64,000 bases of DNA, taken from NCBI GenBank assembly GCA_015067885.1, contig SVLO01000004.1, forward strand, positions 62,001 to 126,000. The letters run 5' to 3'. Under the pieces are notes generated by a model. That model ran no database searches. It saw nothing but the letters and a program-made list of their open reading frames with translations, and was not told the DNA's origin. This stretch comes from Oscillospiraceae bacterium (GTDB lineage Bacteria > Bacillota > Clostridia > Oscillospirales > Oscillospiraceae). The translations under genes were made by a program, and so were the position numbers. This document shows, piece after piece, positions 1-8,418 of the stretch; position 1 is the stretch's first letter, and each line of letters opens with the position of its first letter.

Positions 1-37
1 CTACCTGTGTGGAGTTCAGTTCCAGTTCTTCAGACAT
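1..37 (-). CDS. gyrB: DNA gyrase subunit B, N-terminal fragment (runs off the window)
   Basis: Only the first 12 codons are inside the window (MSEELELNSTQV), running off the left edge. The ATG at 35-37 is preceded on the minus strand by a strong GGAGG ribosome binding site. The assignment rests mainly on position: in Firmicutes the order dnaA-dnaN-S4-recF-remB-gyrB is highly conserved, and the short acidic start fits the usual GyrB lead-in before the ATPase domain. GyrB is the ATP-hydrolysing subunit of DNA gyrase, which introduces negative supercoils. The visible sequence alone is too short to prove the product. Confidence 0.7.
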   Translation of the reverse strand, partial: MSEELELNSTQV

Positions 38-83
38 AGTTTACCTCCGCTGTTTCGCTATGCGATGTACTTAAAATAAACAC

Positions 84-353
84 TTAATCTAACTCAAATG
101 TACCGCGCTCCGCCCGGCCCTGCAGGGCGGCGGAGGACAATTGGGTGACGTAGACCTGCCAGTTTTCACTGCCATTGTCGGTGACCACGAAGGACCGGGG
201 CAGGTCGTCACACAGCCAAATGACCCGGCCCTCCTCCTGGGCAAGCTCCAAAAACTCCCGGGTTTTGAAGGCCCAACTGGCATTGTCCATATCAAATATC
301 CCCACCACGTCCCGGTAGGGGACCACGGTGGATTGACCGAGATGCAAATACAT
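84..353 (-). CDS. remB: RemB-like extracellular matrix regulatory protein (DUF370)
   Basis: An 89-residue protein beginning MYLHLGQSTVVPYRDVVGIFD, the typical start of the RemB/YaaB (DUF370) family found between recF and gyrB. In Bacillus its relative RemA is a DNA-binding activator of matrix genes; the role of RemB here is inferred from family only. The ATG at 351-353 was chosen because AAAAGGAG lies just upstream; the frame is open 12 codons further but without a ribosome site. It follows recF after a 205-bp gap that carries a dispersed repeat. Confidence 0.82.
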   Translation of the reverse strand: MYLHLGQSTVVPYRDVVGIFDMDNASWAFKTREFLELAQEEGRVIWLCDDLPRSFVVTDNGSENWQVYVTQLSSAALQGRAERGTFELD

Positions 354-558
354 AAAAAACTCCTTTTGGCTTCCCCTCGGAGGCTGCACAGCCGTTAGCG
401 ACTATGTCGCTTTACGGATGTGGCGTACCCCTTGCGGGCAGAAGCTGTCAGCCATAGGCTGACTGATGAGGGGGCGACTTCCTGAGCGTCTTACCTACCC
501 TGCCCCCTCATCCGTCATTTGCTTGGCAAATGCCACCTTCCCCCCAAGGGGAAGGCTA
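354..558. repeat. Dispersed repeat (family B) between recF and remB
   Basis: This gap in the dnaA-gyrB operon is filled by a chain of short inverted segments. They include a stretch reading CTTCCCCTCGGAGGCTGCAC, a CTGTCAGCC/GGCTGAC hairpin, a GATGAGGGGGC motif and a CATTTGC/GCAAATG hairpin. Related sequence recurs at 10530-10790 and 28470-28605. No coding potential with a ribosome site was seen. It resembles a REP/MITE-type dispersed element; its family and mobility are inferred. Confidence 0.65.
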
Positions 559-1662
559 TTAAACCAGCTTGCCGTCCCTGATGTGGAAGGCCTTTCCGCC
601 CTCCAACCCCTCCAGCTTTTCCTCCTCGCAGCAGGTGATGAACACCTGTCCGCCCTGAATGCGGTTGAGGACGAAGGCCTGGCGCCTGGGGTCCAGCTCA
701 CTTAATACGTCGTCCAGCAGCAGCACCGGCCACTCACCGGTCTCCTCCTGCACGATCTCACGCTGGGCCAGCTTCAAAGACAGGGCGGCAGTGCGGGTCT
801 GACCCTGGGAGCCGTAGGTTTTGGCCGACAGGTCGTTGAGCGTGACCTGCACATCATCCTTGTGGGGGCCGGTCAGGCACTGGCGGCTGTCCAGCTCCGC
901 CTGACGGTGGCTCTCCTGATGGTCCAGCAGCTGGGGCAGGATGACTTTCGGCTGAGCCATGGGGTCGGCAACGGTGGACACTGTTTCGTACTGCAGGCCC
1001 AACTGTTCCCGTCCGCCGGAGAAGTCGGCGTGGATGGCGGGGGCGTGTTCCATGAGCCGGCGGATATAGTGGGCGCGATAGTGGATCAGCATGGCCCCGG
1101 TCTGCGCCATACGCAGATTAAAGTCGTCCAGGGTGGCCAGCAGGGACGGATTTTCCGGCCAGTCCCGCAAAATGCGGGTCTTATGCTCGTACAGGCGGTT
1201 GTACTCCGCCAGGGCCTGGGCATAGGCGGGCCGCAGCTGGCAGATGGCGGTGTCCAAAAAACGGCGGCGGGCGGCGCCACCCTCCCGGATGAGGTACAGA
1301 TCCTCCGGGCAGAACAGCACGCTGGTCACGATACCCGCCAGTTCCCCGGCGGTTTTCAGCCGGACGCCGTTGGAATAGAGCTGCCGGGCCTTTCCCCGGG
1401 ACAGCCGTGCCTCCAGGGTAAAGGTGCGCTGCCGGGCGGACACGTCGGCCTTGATGAAGGCGTCGTCCACCCCCAGCATGATCATTTCCTTATCGAACCG
1501 GGCGCGATGGGACCGGGCGGTGGACAGATAGGCCAGGGCCTCCAGCAAATTGGTCTTTCCCTGGGCGTTTTCGCCGTAAATCAGGTTCACTCTGGGGTCA
1601 AATTCCGCCTGCAGATGGGGATAGTTGCGGAAAAAATCCAGCTCCAGTTTCTGAACGATCAT
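559..1662 (-). CDS. recF: DNA replication and repair protein RecF
   Basis: A 367-residue SMC-like ATPase of normal RecF length. The Walker A motif GENAQGKTN is at residues 30-38, the ABC signature region ([14 protein letters not shown]) near 280-295, and Walker B with the [11 protein letters not shown] signature near 314-325. RecF acts with RecO and RecR to load RecA on gapped DNA at stalled forks. The start overlaps the stop of the upstream S4-domain gene by 4 bp, implying translational coupling in the dnaA-dnaN-S4-recF operon. Confidence 0.97.
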   Translation of the reverse strand: MIVQKLELDFFRNYPHLQAEFDPRVNLIYGENAQGKTNLLEALAYLSTARSHRARFDKEMIMLGVDDAFIKADVSARQRTFTLEARLSRGKARQLYSNGVRLKTAGELAGIVTSVLFCPEDLYLIREGGAARRRFLDTAICQLRPAYAQALAEYNRLYEHKTRILRDWPENPSLLATLDDFNLRMAQTGAMLIHYRAHYIRRLMEHAPAIHADFSGGREQLGLQYETVSTVADPMAQPKVILPQLLDHQESHRQAELDSRQCLTGPHKDDVQVTLNDLSAKTYGSQGQTRTAALSLKLAQREIVQEETGEWPVLLLDDVLSELDPRRQAFVLNRIQGGQVFITCCEEEKLEGLEGGKAFHIRDGKLV

Positions 1663-1874
1663 TCCACGACCAACTCCAGCTCGTTATCGATGGCGCAGCG
1701 GTCACCGGGACGCATTTTCTTTCCCCGCATGGTACAGGTCTCGCCGTTGACTGTGACCCGGCCCTCCTGAATGATGAGCTTGGCGTCGCCGCCGGTCTCC
1801 ACAGCGCCGGCAAACTTCAGCAAGTCCTGTAACTTGATAAATTCAGTGTGAATTTGAATGTTATGAGAGTCCAT
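1659..1874 (-). CDS. yaaA: S4-domain RNA-binding protein, YaaA type
   Basis: A 71-residue single S4-domain protein (the core reads [19 protein letters not shown] and [19 protein letters not shown]). This small family sits between dnaN and recF in most Firmicutes. It is thought to bind RNA, possibly ribosomal, but its exact task is unsettled. Its stop overlaps recF's start. The region upstream, towards dnaN, holds a GATATGAG repeat. Confidence 0.9.
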   Translation of the reverse strand: MDSHNIQIHTEFIKLQDLLKFAGAVETGGDAKLIIQEGRVTVNGETCTMRGKKMRPGDRCAIDNELELVVE

Positions 1875-1884
1875 AAAAAGCCTC

Positions 1885-1960
1885 CGGCTAAGATATGAGA
1901 TATGAGTTATAAGATATGAGACAGATAAGAATGAGAGAATCTGGAGTTATCTCATATCCA
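1885..1960. repeat. GATATGAG-type hairpin repeat (family C) between dnaN and yaaA
   Basis: Three near-tandem AGATATGAG units (1891-1920) are followed by an inverted copy, ATCTCATATCC (around 1950), so the segment can fold into a long AT-rich hairpin. The same motif with the same inverted arrangement recurs at 41945-42050 and 46479-46546, with a short trace near 10648. It lies inside the replication operon, in the 98-bp dnaN-yaaA gap. Confidence 0.6.
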
Positions 1961-1972
1961 GCTGAAAGCCGA

Positions 1973-3082
1973 TCAATTGGCTTTCAAGCGCACGGGCAGA
2001 ACCATGTACACGAAATTCTGCTCCCCCTCAGCGGGCAGGATGATACAGGGGGCCACGCCGGAGGACATCTCCAGCCGGACCCGGTCAGCGGGGGCGGCCT
2101 TCAGGGCGTCCATCAGGTATTTGTTATTAAAGCCGATCTCCAGGCCCTTGCCATCACCGTCGATGGAACACTGGTCAAAGGCGTCGCCAATGCCGGTCTT
2201 GGTGGTGATGGACAGCAGACCGTCCTCAAATACGCAGCGCAGGGGGCTTTTCAGCTTGTCACTGATAATCAGGGAAACACGGTCGATGGAGGCCAGCAGA
2301 GAGCGCTTGTCGCCCTCCACCTTGATGGCGCTGTTGGCGGGAATGGCGTTGCGGTAGGCCAGGAACTCACCCTCCAGCCGACGGCTGACCAAAATGGTGT
2401 CGCCGGTATCCACCTGAATGTGGCGGGCGCCCTGAATAACGGTGACGGGGGCATCGCCACCGGAGCAGATTTTTTCCACCTCGCTCAGGGCGGAGCCGGG
2501 TACCACGAAGGAGAAAGTCTGTCCGCCCTTCTTGGCGGAAAGCTGCTCCCGCCGCAGGGCCAGGCGATAGCCGTCCACGGACACCACGGTAAGCTGGTTG
2601 TCCTCCACCTCGAATAGGGAGCCGGTATGGACCGGACGGCTCTCATTATCGCTGACGGCGAACAGAGTCTGAGAGATCATGGCCCGCAGGGTTTCCTGGG
2701 GCAGGGTCAGGGTGTTCACGTCGTCCACGGTGGGCAGCTCGGGAAACTCCTCGGGATCAGTGGCCAAAATGTTGAACTCGCTCATACCGCAGCGGACCTT
2801 GACCATGTAGTTATCGGAAGAGAAATACACCACATCGTCGGGCAGCTTGCGCACGATCTCGCCAAACAGCCGGGCGGACAGCACCAGGCTGCCCGGCTCG
2901 GTCACATCGGCGGGGACCACGGTACGAATCCCGGTTTCAAGATTGTAGCCGGTCAGGCGCACTGAACCGGTGGCCTCCACCAGCAGACCCTCCAGAGCGG
3001 GAATGGAGCTTTTGGGTGAAACGGTACGGGAAGCGGTGGCAACCGCATTCAGCAAAAGGGCTTTTTCACAGGAAAATTTCAT
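1973..3082 (-). CDS. dnaN: DNA polymerase III sliding clamp (beta subunit)
   Basis: A 369-residue beta clamp of usual length, with the three topologically repeated domains of the family. The N-terminus MKFSCEKALLLNAVATASRTV and C-terminus FVYMVLPVRLKAN match the conserved ends; the C-terminal VLPVR segment contributes to the clamp-binding pocket. The dimer encircles DNA and tethers the polymerase. The ATG at 3080-3082 is preceded by GGAGGTT. It lies downstream of dnaA across the candidate origin. Confidence 0.97.
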   Translation of the reverse strand: MKFSCEKALLLNAVATASRTVSPKSSIPALEGLLVEATGSVRLTGYNLETGIRTVVPADVTEPGSLVLSARLFGEIVRKLPDDVVYFSSDNYMVKVRCGMSEFNILATDPEEFPELPTVDDVNTLTLPQETLRAMISQTLFAVSDNESRPVHTGSLFEVEDNQLTVVSVDGYRLALRREQLSAKKGGQTFSFVVPGSALSEVEKICSGGDAPVTVIQGARHIQVDTGDTILVSRRLEGEFLAYRNAIPANSAIKVEGDKRSLLASIDRVSLIISDKLKSPLRCVFEDGLLSITTKTGIGDAFDQCSIDGDGKGLEIGFNNKYLMDALKAAPADRVRLEMSSGVAPCIILPAEGEQNFVYMVLPVRLKAN

Positions 3083-3316
3083 GAGGGAAAACCTCCTTCG
3101 TTTTTCTCTTTCAAAGAGAGAAAAGAATTATATTTCTTTCGTGGTGGTGGTAGTAGGCGATTTTTTTGTGGACAAACCCGGCAATCCGCTGGGACAGAAT
3201 GGACAGGGCGTCCACAGGGTATGTGTACGGGCGGGCCGGCTTTCCACAGGCCGCCGGACGGACCAAAATTATCCACAGGGGGTTTTGCACATTTCCACGT
3301 TTTTTGTGGAAAATGG
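3083..3316. other. oriC: Candidate chromosomal replication origin (dnaA-dnaN gap)
   Basis: This 234-bp gap holds a perfect DnaA box TTATCCACA at 3269-3277 (+). Single-mismatch boxes are TTTTGCACA at 3283-3291 (+), TTTTCCACA at 3305-3313 (-) and TTGTCCACA at 3167-3175 (-), with further CCACA cores near 3209 and 3245. An AT-rich stretch at 3100-3145 with an inverted TTTCTCT/AGAGAGAAA pair could be the unwinding element. The gene layout around dnaA is consistent with an origin here or in the dnaA-rpmH gap. Confidence 0.8.
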
Positions 3317-4633
3317 TTATTCGTAGCGTGCGTTAATATTGGCGGTGATATCCTTGACGATCTCGGCCAGCTCCGGCTGGGTTTTGATTTGTTTTTCGAT
3401 GCGCTCAATGGCGTGGAGTACGGTACTGTGATCCCGGTTGTCAAATTCACGGCCGATCTCCTTCAGAGCCAGGCTGGTCATGGAGCGGATCAGGTACATA
3501 GAGATGTGCCGGGCCATGGTGATATCCTTGGTGCGGCCCTGACCGCGCAGTTGCTCGGGTTCGATGTTGTAGAATTTGCAGACCTCTTCAATGATGACGT
3601 CGGCGGTGGGCAGGATGTCGGCCCGATCCTTGAACATATCTTTGATGGCCTTAACAATGGTGTCCTTGTCTACGTTGTCGCCCATGAGCTGCTGATAGGC
3701 CAGGATTTTATTTATGATACCTTCCAGCTGGCGGACGTTGGCGGTGATATTTTCCGCGATGAGCTGCAGCAGGAAGTCGGGCAGGTCGATGCCCCGGCGG
3801 ATACACTTGTTTTTGATGATGGCCATGCGGGTTTCATAGTCCGGCGGCTGGATGTCGGCCAGCAGACCCCACTCAAAGCGGGTTTTCAATCGGTCCTCCA
3901 GCCGGAGCATTTCCTTGGGCGGCCGGTCCGAGGTAAGCACGATCTGTCGCTTGGACTCGTAGAGTGTGTTGAAGGTATGGAAGAATTCCTCCTGGGTCGC
4001 TTCACGGCCGGCGATGAATTGCACGTCGTCCATCAAAAATACGTCGGCGGCGCGATACTTGTTGCGAAACTCCTGATTTCGACCCTCGCGCACGGCACGA
4101 ATCAGCTCGTTGGTGAAGTCATCGCCCTTGATGTACACGATGCGGTAATCCGGATGGTTTTGCTGGATGGTGTGGGCGATGGAATAAAGCAGGTGGGTTT
4201 TACCCAGACCGGACTCGCCGTAGATAAACAGGGGGTTATAGCTTTCGGCGGGGTTGTCGGCTACCGCCTGGGCGGCGGCATGGGCAAACTTGTTGGAGGA
4301 GCCAACCACGAATTTGTCAAAGGTGTAGTCGTCGGTGCCGGGGACGGAGCTGACCGTCTTGGGGCGATTGAGGGTTTCCGCCTCCTCCCGGGAGAGGATC
4401 TGTACATCGAACTCGACGGAGAACAGCTCTTTCAGTGCCTTTTGGATGTTGGGAATATAGAATTTTTTGATCATCCCCCGGTTGAAGTCCGTGGGGGAAC
4501 ACAAAACAAAACGATCTGCCTCGATTGCCACGGCGGTGGCATCGGAAAACCAGGTCTCGATGGTGACGGGGGTCATATCTGCCTGCATCAGGAGCAAAAT
4601 TTTTGCCCATACATCTGCGGCGGAATTTACCAT
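3317..4633 (-). CDS. dnaA: Chromosomal replication initiator protein DnaA
   Basis: A 438-residue AAA+ initiator. Domain I is at about residues 1-85, Walker A GESGLGKTH at 139-147 and Walker B (VFLMDDVQF) with Asp202-Asp203. The C-terminal DNA-binding helix-turn-helix carries the DnaA signature (DHSTVLHAIE, from about 401). DnaA-ATP opens oriC and recruits the helicase. The start at 4631-4633 (MVNSAADVW) was chosen over longer reading because TAGGAGG lies 10 bases upstream; the frame stays open to 4744. Divergent from rpmH across a 403-bp gap. Confidence 0.97.
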   Translation of the reverse strand: MVNSAADVWAKILLLMQADMTPVTIETWFSDATAVAIEADRFVLCSPTDFNRGMIKKFYIPNIQKALKELFSVEFDVQILSREEAETLNRPKTVSSVPGTDDYTFDKFVVGSSNKFAHAAAQAVADNPAESYNPLFIYGESGLGKTHLLYSIAHTIQQNHPDYRIVYIKGDDFTNELIRAVREGRNQEFRNKYRAADVFLMDDVQFIAGREATQEEFFHTFNTLYESKRQIVLTSDRPPKEMLRLEDRLKTRFEWGLLADIQPPDYETRMAIIKNKCIRRGIDLPDFLLQLIAENITANVRQLEGIINKILAYQQLMGDNVDKDTIVKAIKDMFKDRADILPTADVIIEEVCKFYNIEPEQLRGQGRTKDITMARHISMYLIRSMTSLALKEIGREFDNRDHSTVLHAIERIEKQIKTQPELAEIVKDITANINARYE

Positions 4634-5036
4634 AAAAATGCAACCTCCTACGTTGATTATTTTTTGCCGCCGGACAGATGGGAAAAGCCCCGCGGAAAAA
4701 GGGAAAACGCCCTGCAGGCGCAAGGAAAAAACAGGACGAGCCACTCTAACTCATTATAGCAAAAATCCGCCCCGAGAGCAAGAAAATAATGCACAATTTT
4801 ATTTATAAATGTGTAAAAACTGTGGTGCGGCCCGGTGTGAAGCCACAACATATTGTGGCATAGGGAAAAGACGGCATTTTCCTAAAAAAATTGGTTGACA
4901 GAACACGTTTTTATATACTATAATGAGTGGCACGCTGTGTTTCGGCATAGCTTTTTTGACGACCGCAGCCGACTTGTTTCGGCTGTTGTGGTGGGTCGCT
5001 CCGGCGGCCTGAGTATTCTATCAGGAGGTGTCCCGT
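4634..5036. promoter_or_regulatory. Divergent dnaA/rpmH intergenic region with rpmH promoter
   Basis: A strong sigma-A promoter faces rpmH: TTGACA at 4895-4900, an 18-bp spacer and TATAAT at 4919-4924. A one-mismatch DnaA box (TAATGCACA) lies at 4787-4795 in an AT-rich patch, so DnaA autoregulation or a second origin element is possible. The dnaA promoter itself was not pinned down. No open frame with a ribosome site was seen. Confidence 0.75.
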
Positions 5037-5171
5037 ATGCTTCGTACCTATCAGCCCAAAAAGCGTCAGCGTTCTAAGGAGCATGGCTTCCGTAAGCGCA
5101 TGGCTACCCGCAACGGCCGCAAGGTTCTGGCCCGCCGTCGCGCCAAGGGTCGCGTGCGTCTGACCCACTGA
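5037..5171 (+). CDS. rpmH: 50S ribosomal protein L34
   Basis: A 44-residue, strongly basic protein starting [20 protein letters not shown] and ending [12 protein letters not shown], which is L34 over its full length. It is a component of the large ribosomal subunit. The ATG at 5037 follows TCAGGAGGTGTCCCGT, a good ribosome site. It begins the plus-strand rpmH-rnpA-yidD-yidC-jag cluster and has its own strong promoter upstream. Confidence 0.98.
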   Translation: MLRTYQPKKRQRSKEHGFRKRMATRNGRKVLARRRAKGRVRLTH

Positions 5172-5205
5172 GGTGGCGCCAACAAGCGATGACATCGTTT
5201 AATTA

Positions 5206-5239
5206 GTAGGGGCGTGGGATAGAAATCCCCCGCCCCTGC
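5206..5239. repeat. GTAGGGGCG palindromic repeat between rpmH and rnpA
   Basis: GTAGGGGCG at 5206 pairs with CCGCCCCTGCG near 5229-5239, with an inner GGGAT/ATCCC pair, making a compact hairpin. It is a short member of the GTAGGGGCG family also found at 14128, 28442, 30213 and 34037. It could act as an mRNA processing or attenuation hairpin between two very differently expressed genes. Confidence 0.6.
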
Positions 5240-5274
5240 GTGAGCATCTCAGCCTTTTTGGAGGGTGAAGACGG

Positions 5275-5619
5275 ATGAAACACACGGTTTCCCTGAAACT
5301 GAATCATGAGTTCCGCCGTCTTTACAACAAGGGTCGCACGGCTGCCAGCCCATACATGGCGGTCTACTGCCGCAAGACTCGTCTGCCTTACAGCCGGCTT
5401 GGTCTGACCACCGGCGTCAAGCTGGGCAAGGCGGTCAGGCGCAACCGGGTCCGCCGCCGTCTGCGGGAAATCTACCGCACCAACGAGTGGCGTCTTGCCC
5501 CCGGCTGGGACGTGGTCGTGGTGGCCCGGGTCAAGGCGGTTTACGCCGAGTACGGCCAGCTGGAGCGCAGCTTTTTGGCCCTGGCCCAAAAGCTGGAGCT
5601 GTTGGAGCAGAACAAATGA
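5275..5619 (+). CDS. rnpA: Ribonuclease P protein component
   Basis: A 114-residue basic protein with the RnpA signature around [28 protein letters not shown] (residues about 42-69), including the conserved RNR motif that contacts the P RNA. It is the protein cofactor of the ribozyme that matures tRNA 5' ends. The start follows GGAGGG. Its stop overlaps yidD's start by 4 bp. Confidence 0.97.
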   Translation: MKHTVSLKLNHEFRRLYNKGRTAASPYMAVYCRKTRLPYSRLGLTTGVKLGKAVRRNRVRRRLREIYRTNEWRLAPGWDVVVVARVKAVYAEYGQLERSFLALAQKLELLEQNK

Positions 5620-5834
5620 AAGCGCTGCTGCTTTGGCTGATCCGGCTTTACCGGTCTTACATCTCTCCAAATCGGCCCCCGTGCTGCCGCTTTATCCCCA
5701 CCTGCTCCCAGTACGCGCTGGAGGCGGTGGAGAAGTACGGCGCCTGGAAGGGCGGCTGGCTTGCCCTGAAACGATTGTGTCGCTGTCACCCCTTGCACCG
5801 ACAGAAGTCCATCGAGTACGACCCCGTGCCGTAG
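5616..5834 (+). CDS. yidD: Membrane protein insertion efficiency factor YidD
   Basis: A 72-residue protein with the family hallmarks: amphipathic N-terminal helix [18 protein letters not shown] and the cysteine-bearing core [20 protein letters not shown], then HPLH near the C-terminus. YidD helps membrane protein insertion by YidC, encoded next. The ATG was chosen because it gives the conserved start and an ATGA overlap with rnpA. Confidence 0.95.
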   Translation: MKALLLWLIRLYRSYISPNRPPCCRFIPTCSQYALEAVEKYGAWKGGWLALKRLCRCHPLHRQKSIEYDPVP

Positions 5835-5890
5835 CGTTGGCCCGTCCGCCTGGACGGAAATGACAGTTTAATATTATACTGGAGGAAAAT

Positions 5891-7180
5891 ATGGGTTTTA
5901 TCGACATTATCATTACTCCGTTTTCCTGGTTGCTGACCGTCTTTTACAATTTTACCAGTGATTACGGTCTGGCCATCATCTTGTTTGCCCTTGTGGTGAA
6001 GGTCGTCCTGTTCCCCACCAGCATGAAGAGCAAAAAGAGCATGATTCAGATGAACATGCTGTCCGGTCAGCTGGACCAGCTGAAAAAGCAGTACGGCAAG
6101 GATCAGGCCCGCTACAACCAGGAGATGCAGAAACTGTACGAGAGGGAGAAGGTCAACCCCATGGGCGGCTGCCTGTGGTCCTTCCTGCCCCTGTTGATTT
6201 TGCTGCCTCTGTATTCCATCATCCGTATGCCCCTGAAGTACATGATGGGTATGGACGATGCACAGATGGTGAGGCTGGCCGATGCCCTCAATTGGGGCGA
6301 GATTGCGGCCAAGAATGGCTGGATCAAGGAGGCTGCCGCGTTTGACCCGGCCGGTGGCTATAACCAGCTGTATCTGGCTTCCCTTATCAAGGAAGAGAGT
6401 GTGGAGGCCCTGTCCGCCACCGTGGGTGAGGGTGCCAACCTCTTTGCCATCAACTTTAATTTCCTGGGTATTGACCTGGCCGCCATCCCCGAATGGAAGC
6501 TTTGGACCCTGGAGAGCTTCAGCTGGGCGGCCGTCATCGGCCCCGTTGTGCTGGTCATCTTCTCCACCCTGCTCAGCGTGGTTATGGGTATGGTGTCCAA
6601 CAAGACCAACCAGCTCAGCCGCAACCAGCAGAACAACTCTACCAATAAGACTATGATGCTGCTGATGCCCCTCATGTCTTTGTGGATCGGCTTTGCCATG
6701 CCTGCCGCCATGTGTATTTACTGGATCGCCAACAGCGTGTTCTCCATGCTGCAGGAAATTTTGGCGGCCAAACTGTTGAAAAAGGACTATGAGAAGGCCC
6801 GCGTGGCGGCTGAGGAGCGTGCCAAGCGCCTGAAGGAAGAGGAAAAAGAGCGCAAGGAGCAGGCCCGCCTGGAGCGGGAGCGCCGTGCGGAGGAGGCCAA
6901 GCAGGCCCGCAAGAAGGGTATCAAGTCCGAAACCGAGAGCGACGGCGTCAACAAGGACGACAGCCGCGAGGGGCTGCGCGCCCACGCCCGCGGCCGGGCC
7001 TACATTCCCGACCGCTTTGGCGGTGTGACCGAGTATACCGACCCCGATACGCTGGTTGACCCCCAGGACAAGAAGGCGAAAAAGCAGAACAAGACCGTGT
7101 CCGACAAGGTTGACTTGACCGACGTGAAGGATAAGAACGAGCCTGCCGACCAAAAGCAGGATACAGAGGAGCGTGAATAA
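5891..7180 (+). CDS. yidC: Membrane protein insertase YidC/Oxa1 family
   Basis: A 429-residue polytopic protein. Hydrophobic segments are near residues 11-41, 96-112, 212-236 and 255-288, separated by the charged cytoplasmic hairpin (about 44-90) typical of YidC. The hydrophilic-groove positive residue of YidC, usually Arg, seems to be Lys37 here. No lipoprotein Cys is present. The long basic, coiled-coil tail (about 290-429) is rich in Lys/Arg/Glu and may touch ribosomes. The ribosome site is GGAGG at 5881-5885. It is followed directly by jag, as in many Firmicutes. Confidence 0.95.
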   Translation: MGFIDIIITPFSWLLTVFYNFTSDYGLAIILFALVVKVVLFPTSMKSKKSMIQMNMLSGQLDQLKKQYGKDQARYNQEMQKLYEREKVNPMGGCLWSFLPLLILLPLYSIIRMPLKYMMGMDDAQMVRLADALNWGEIAAKNGWIKEAAAFDPAGGYNQLYLASLIKEESVEALSATVGEGANLFAINFNFLGIDLAAIPEWKLWTLESFSWAAVIGPVVLVIFSTLLSVVMGMVSNKTNQLSRNQQNNSTNKTMMLLMPLMSLWIGFAMPAAMCIYWIANSVFSMLQEILAAKLLKKDYEKARVAAEERAKRLKEEEKERKEQARLERERRAEEAKQARKKGIKSETESDGVNKDDSREGLRAHARGRAYIPDRFGGVTEYTDPDTLVDPQDKKAKKQNKTVSDKVDLTDVKDKNEPADQKQDTEERE

Positions 7181-7181
7181 G

Positions 7182-7943
7182 ATGCGCAAATGGATTGAAA
7201 CTACCGGCCGCTCCGAAGAGGATGCCATTGCCGCCGCTCTGATCCAGCTGGGCCTGGATCGGGATGACGTTTCTGTGGAAGTGATCGAGCGCGCCAAGTC
7301 CGGATTTTTGGGCTTTGGCAGCAACCCTGCCAAGGTCCGCGTCAGCTACGGTCCCGACGACCAGCCCGATGAGGAGCAGCCCGCCCCCGCCCCGGAGAAG
7401 GCGCCCGTCGCCCCCGCTAAGGACGGCCTGCTGCCCGAGGATGAGATCATCATCGCTCAGGAGCCGGCTGCTCAGGCTGATGACGCCAAGGCACAGCGTA
7501 TCCGTGAGTTTATCACCGGTCTGATGGCACAGATGCAGGTGGATGCCACCCCCGTGATCACCCGGGGCGAGAATGGCTACCAGGTGGTGCTGCAGGGTAC
7601 CGGTCTGGGCGCCATCATCGGTCGCCGTGGTGAAACCCTGGACGCCATTCAGCAGCTGACCAACTATACCGTCAACCGCGGCCAGTCCAACCGCACCCGC
7701 ATCCATGTGGATGCCGAGGGTTACCGCGCCAAGCGCGAGGCCGCGCTGGAGGCCCTGGCCCGCAAGGTGGCCGGCAAGGTGGTCAAGTACCGCAAGAACG
7801 TCACGCTGGAGGCCATGAACGCTTACGAGCGTCATGTGATCCACAGCGCGCTGCAGGACTACCCCGACGTGACCACCTACTCCACCGGTACCGAGCCTAA
7901 CCGCCGCACCGTGGTGGCCTACGCCCCCGGCGAACACCGCTAA
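7182..7943 (+). CDS. jag: RNA-binding protein Jag/KhpB (Jag_N, KH and R3H domains)
   Basis: A 253-residue protein with three parts: a Jag_N domain (about 1-50, containing AKSGFLGFGS), a Pro/Ala-rich linker, then a KH domain with GAIIGRRGETLDAIQQL and an R3H domain with NAYERHVIHSAL (Arg-x3-His). KhpB partners KhpA as a small-RNA/mRNA binding pair and affects cell division. The ATG at 7182 was chosen with GAGGAG 10 bases upstream; a GTG at 7173 overlaps that site. mnmE and mnmG, which often follow, are absent here. Confidence 0.94.
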   Translation: MRKWIETTGRSEEDAIAAALIQLGLDRDDVSVEVIERAKSGFLGFGSNPAKVRVSYGPDDQPDEEQPAPAPEKAPVAPAKDGLLPEDEIIIAQEPAAQADDAKAQRIREFITGLMAQMQVDATPVITRGENGYQVVLQGTGLGAIIGRRGETLDAIQQLTNYTVNRGQSNRTRIHVDAEGYRAKREAALEALARKVAGKVVKYRKNVTLEAMNAYERHVIHSALQDYPDVTTYSTGTEPNRRTVVAYAPGEHR

Positions 7944-7952
7944 ATCCGTCAT

Positions 7953-7990
7953 AAAAGTACCGCAAGCAGCCTGCTTGTGGTACTTTTTTT
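7953..7990 (+). terminator. Rho-independent terminator after jag
   Basis: AAAAGTACC and GGTACTTTT flank a stem that also pairs GCAAGCA with TGCTTG, followed by a run of seven T. It closes the rpmH-jag operon. Confidence 0.9.
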
Positions 7991-8093
7991 GTTTCACCGC
8001 AGAACAAGAAAAAAATATCTTTCCTATTTGGTTTTTTTGGAGTATAATAACTATGTATTAGTATAAATACGTCCCTGGAAAAGGAGTGTTTTT

Positions 8094-8417
8094 ATGAAAC
8101 TGGTCATCGCCATCGTAAACAGTGACGACGTTTCCGCCGTCACCCGCAACCTGTCCAAGAACGGGTTCTCCAGTACCAGCCTGGCCACCACCGGCGGCTT
8201 TCTGATGCGCAAGAACATCACCCTGCTCATCGGTGTGGATGAGGAGAAGGTCCCCGCTGTCATCGACATCATCAAGGAACATTCTCACAGCCGCAAGCAG
8301 ATGATCCCCGCTACCACCGGCATGGGTCAGGGTTTTATGGTCGGTATGCCTGTGGAGGTCAATGTGGGCGGCGCCACCATCTTTGTGGTGGATGTAGAGC
8401 AGTTCATGCGTATCTGA
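8094..8417 (+). CDS. darA: Cyclic-di-AMP receptor, PII-like DarA/PstA (DUF970)
   Basis: A 107-residue PII-like protein. The start MKLVIAIVNSDDV, the TTGGFLMRKNITLLIGVD segment and the GQGFMVGMPVEVNVGGATIFVVDVEQF C-terminal block match the DarA/YaaQ family, whose trimer binds c-di-AMP between subunits. The downstream partner is unknown in any species. A TATAAT-like box precedes it near 8042. It abuts holB (1-bp gap), as in other Firmicutes. Confidence 0.93.
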   Translation: MKLVIAIVNSDDVSAVTRNLSKNGFSSTSLATTGGFLMRKNITLLIGVDEEKVPAVIDIIKEHSHSRKQMIPATTGMGQGFMVGMPVEVNVGGATIFVVDVEQFMRI

Positions 8418-8418
8418 T

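Noticed and set aside
3221-4759. Long plus-strand open frame antisense to dnaA (about 512 codons).
   Set aside because: It covers dnaA on the opposite strand, has no ribosome site, and its composition is typical of a shadow frame in a GC-rich genome.
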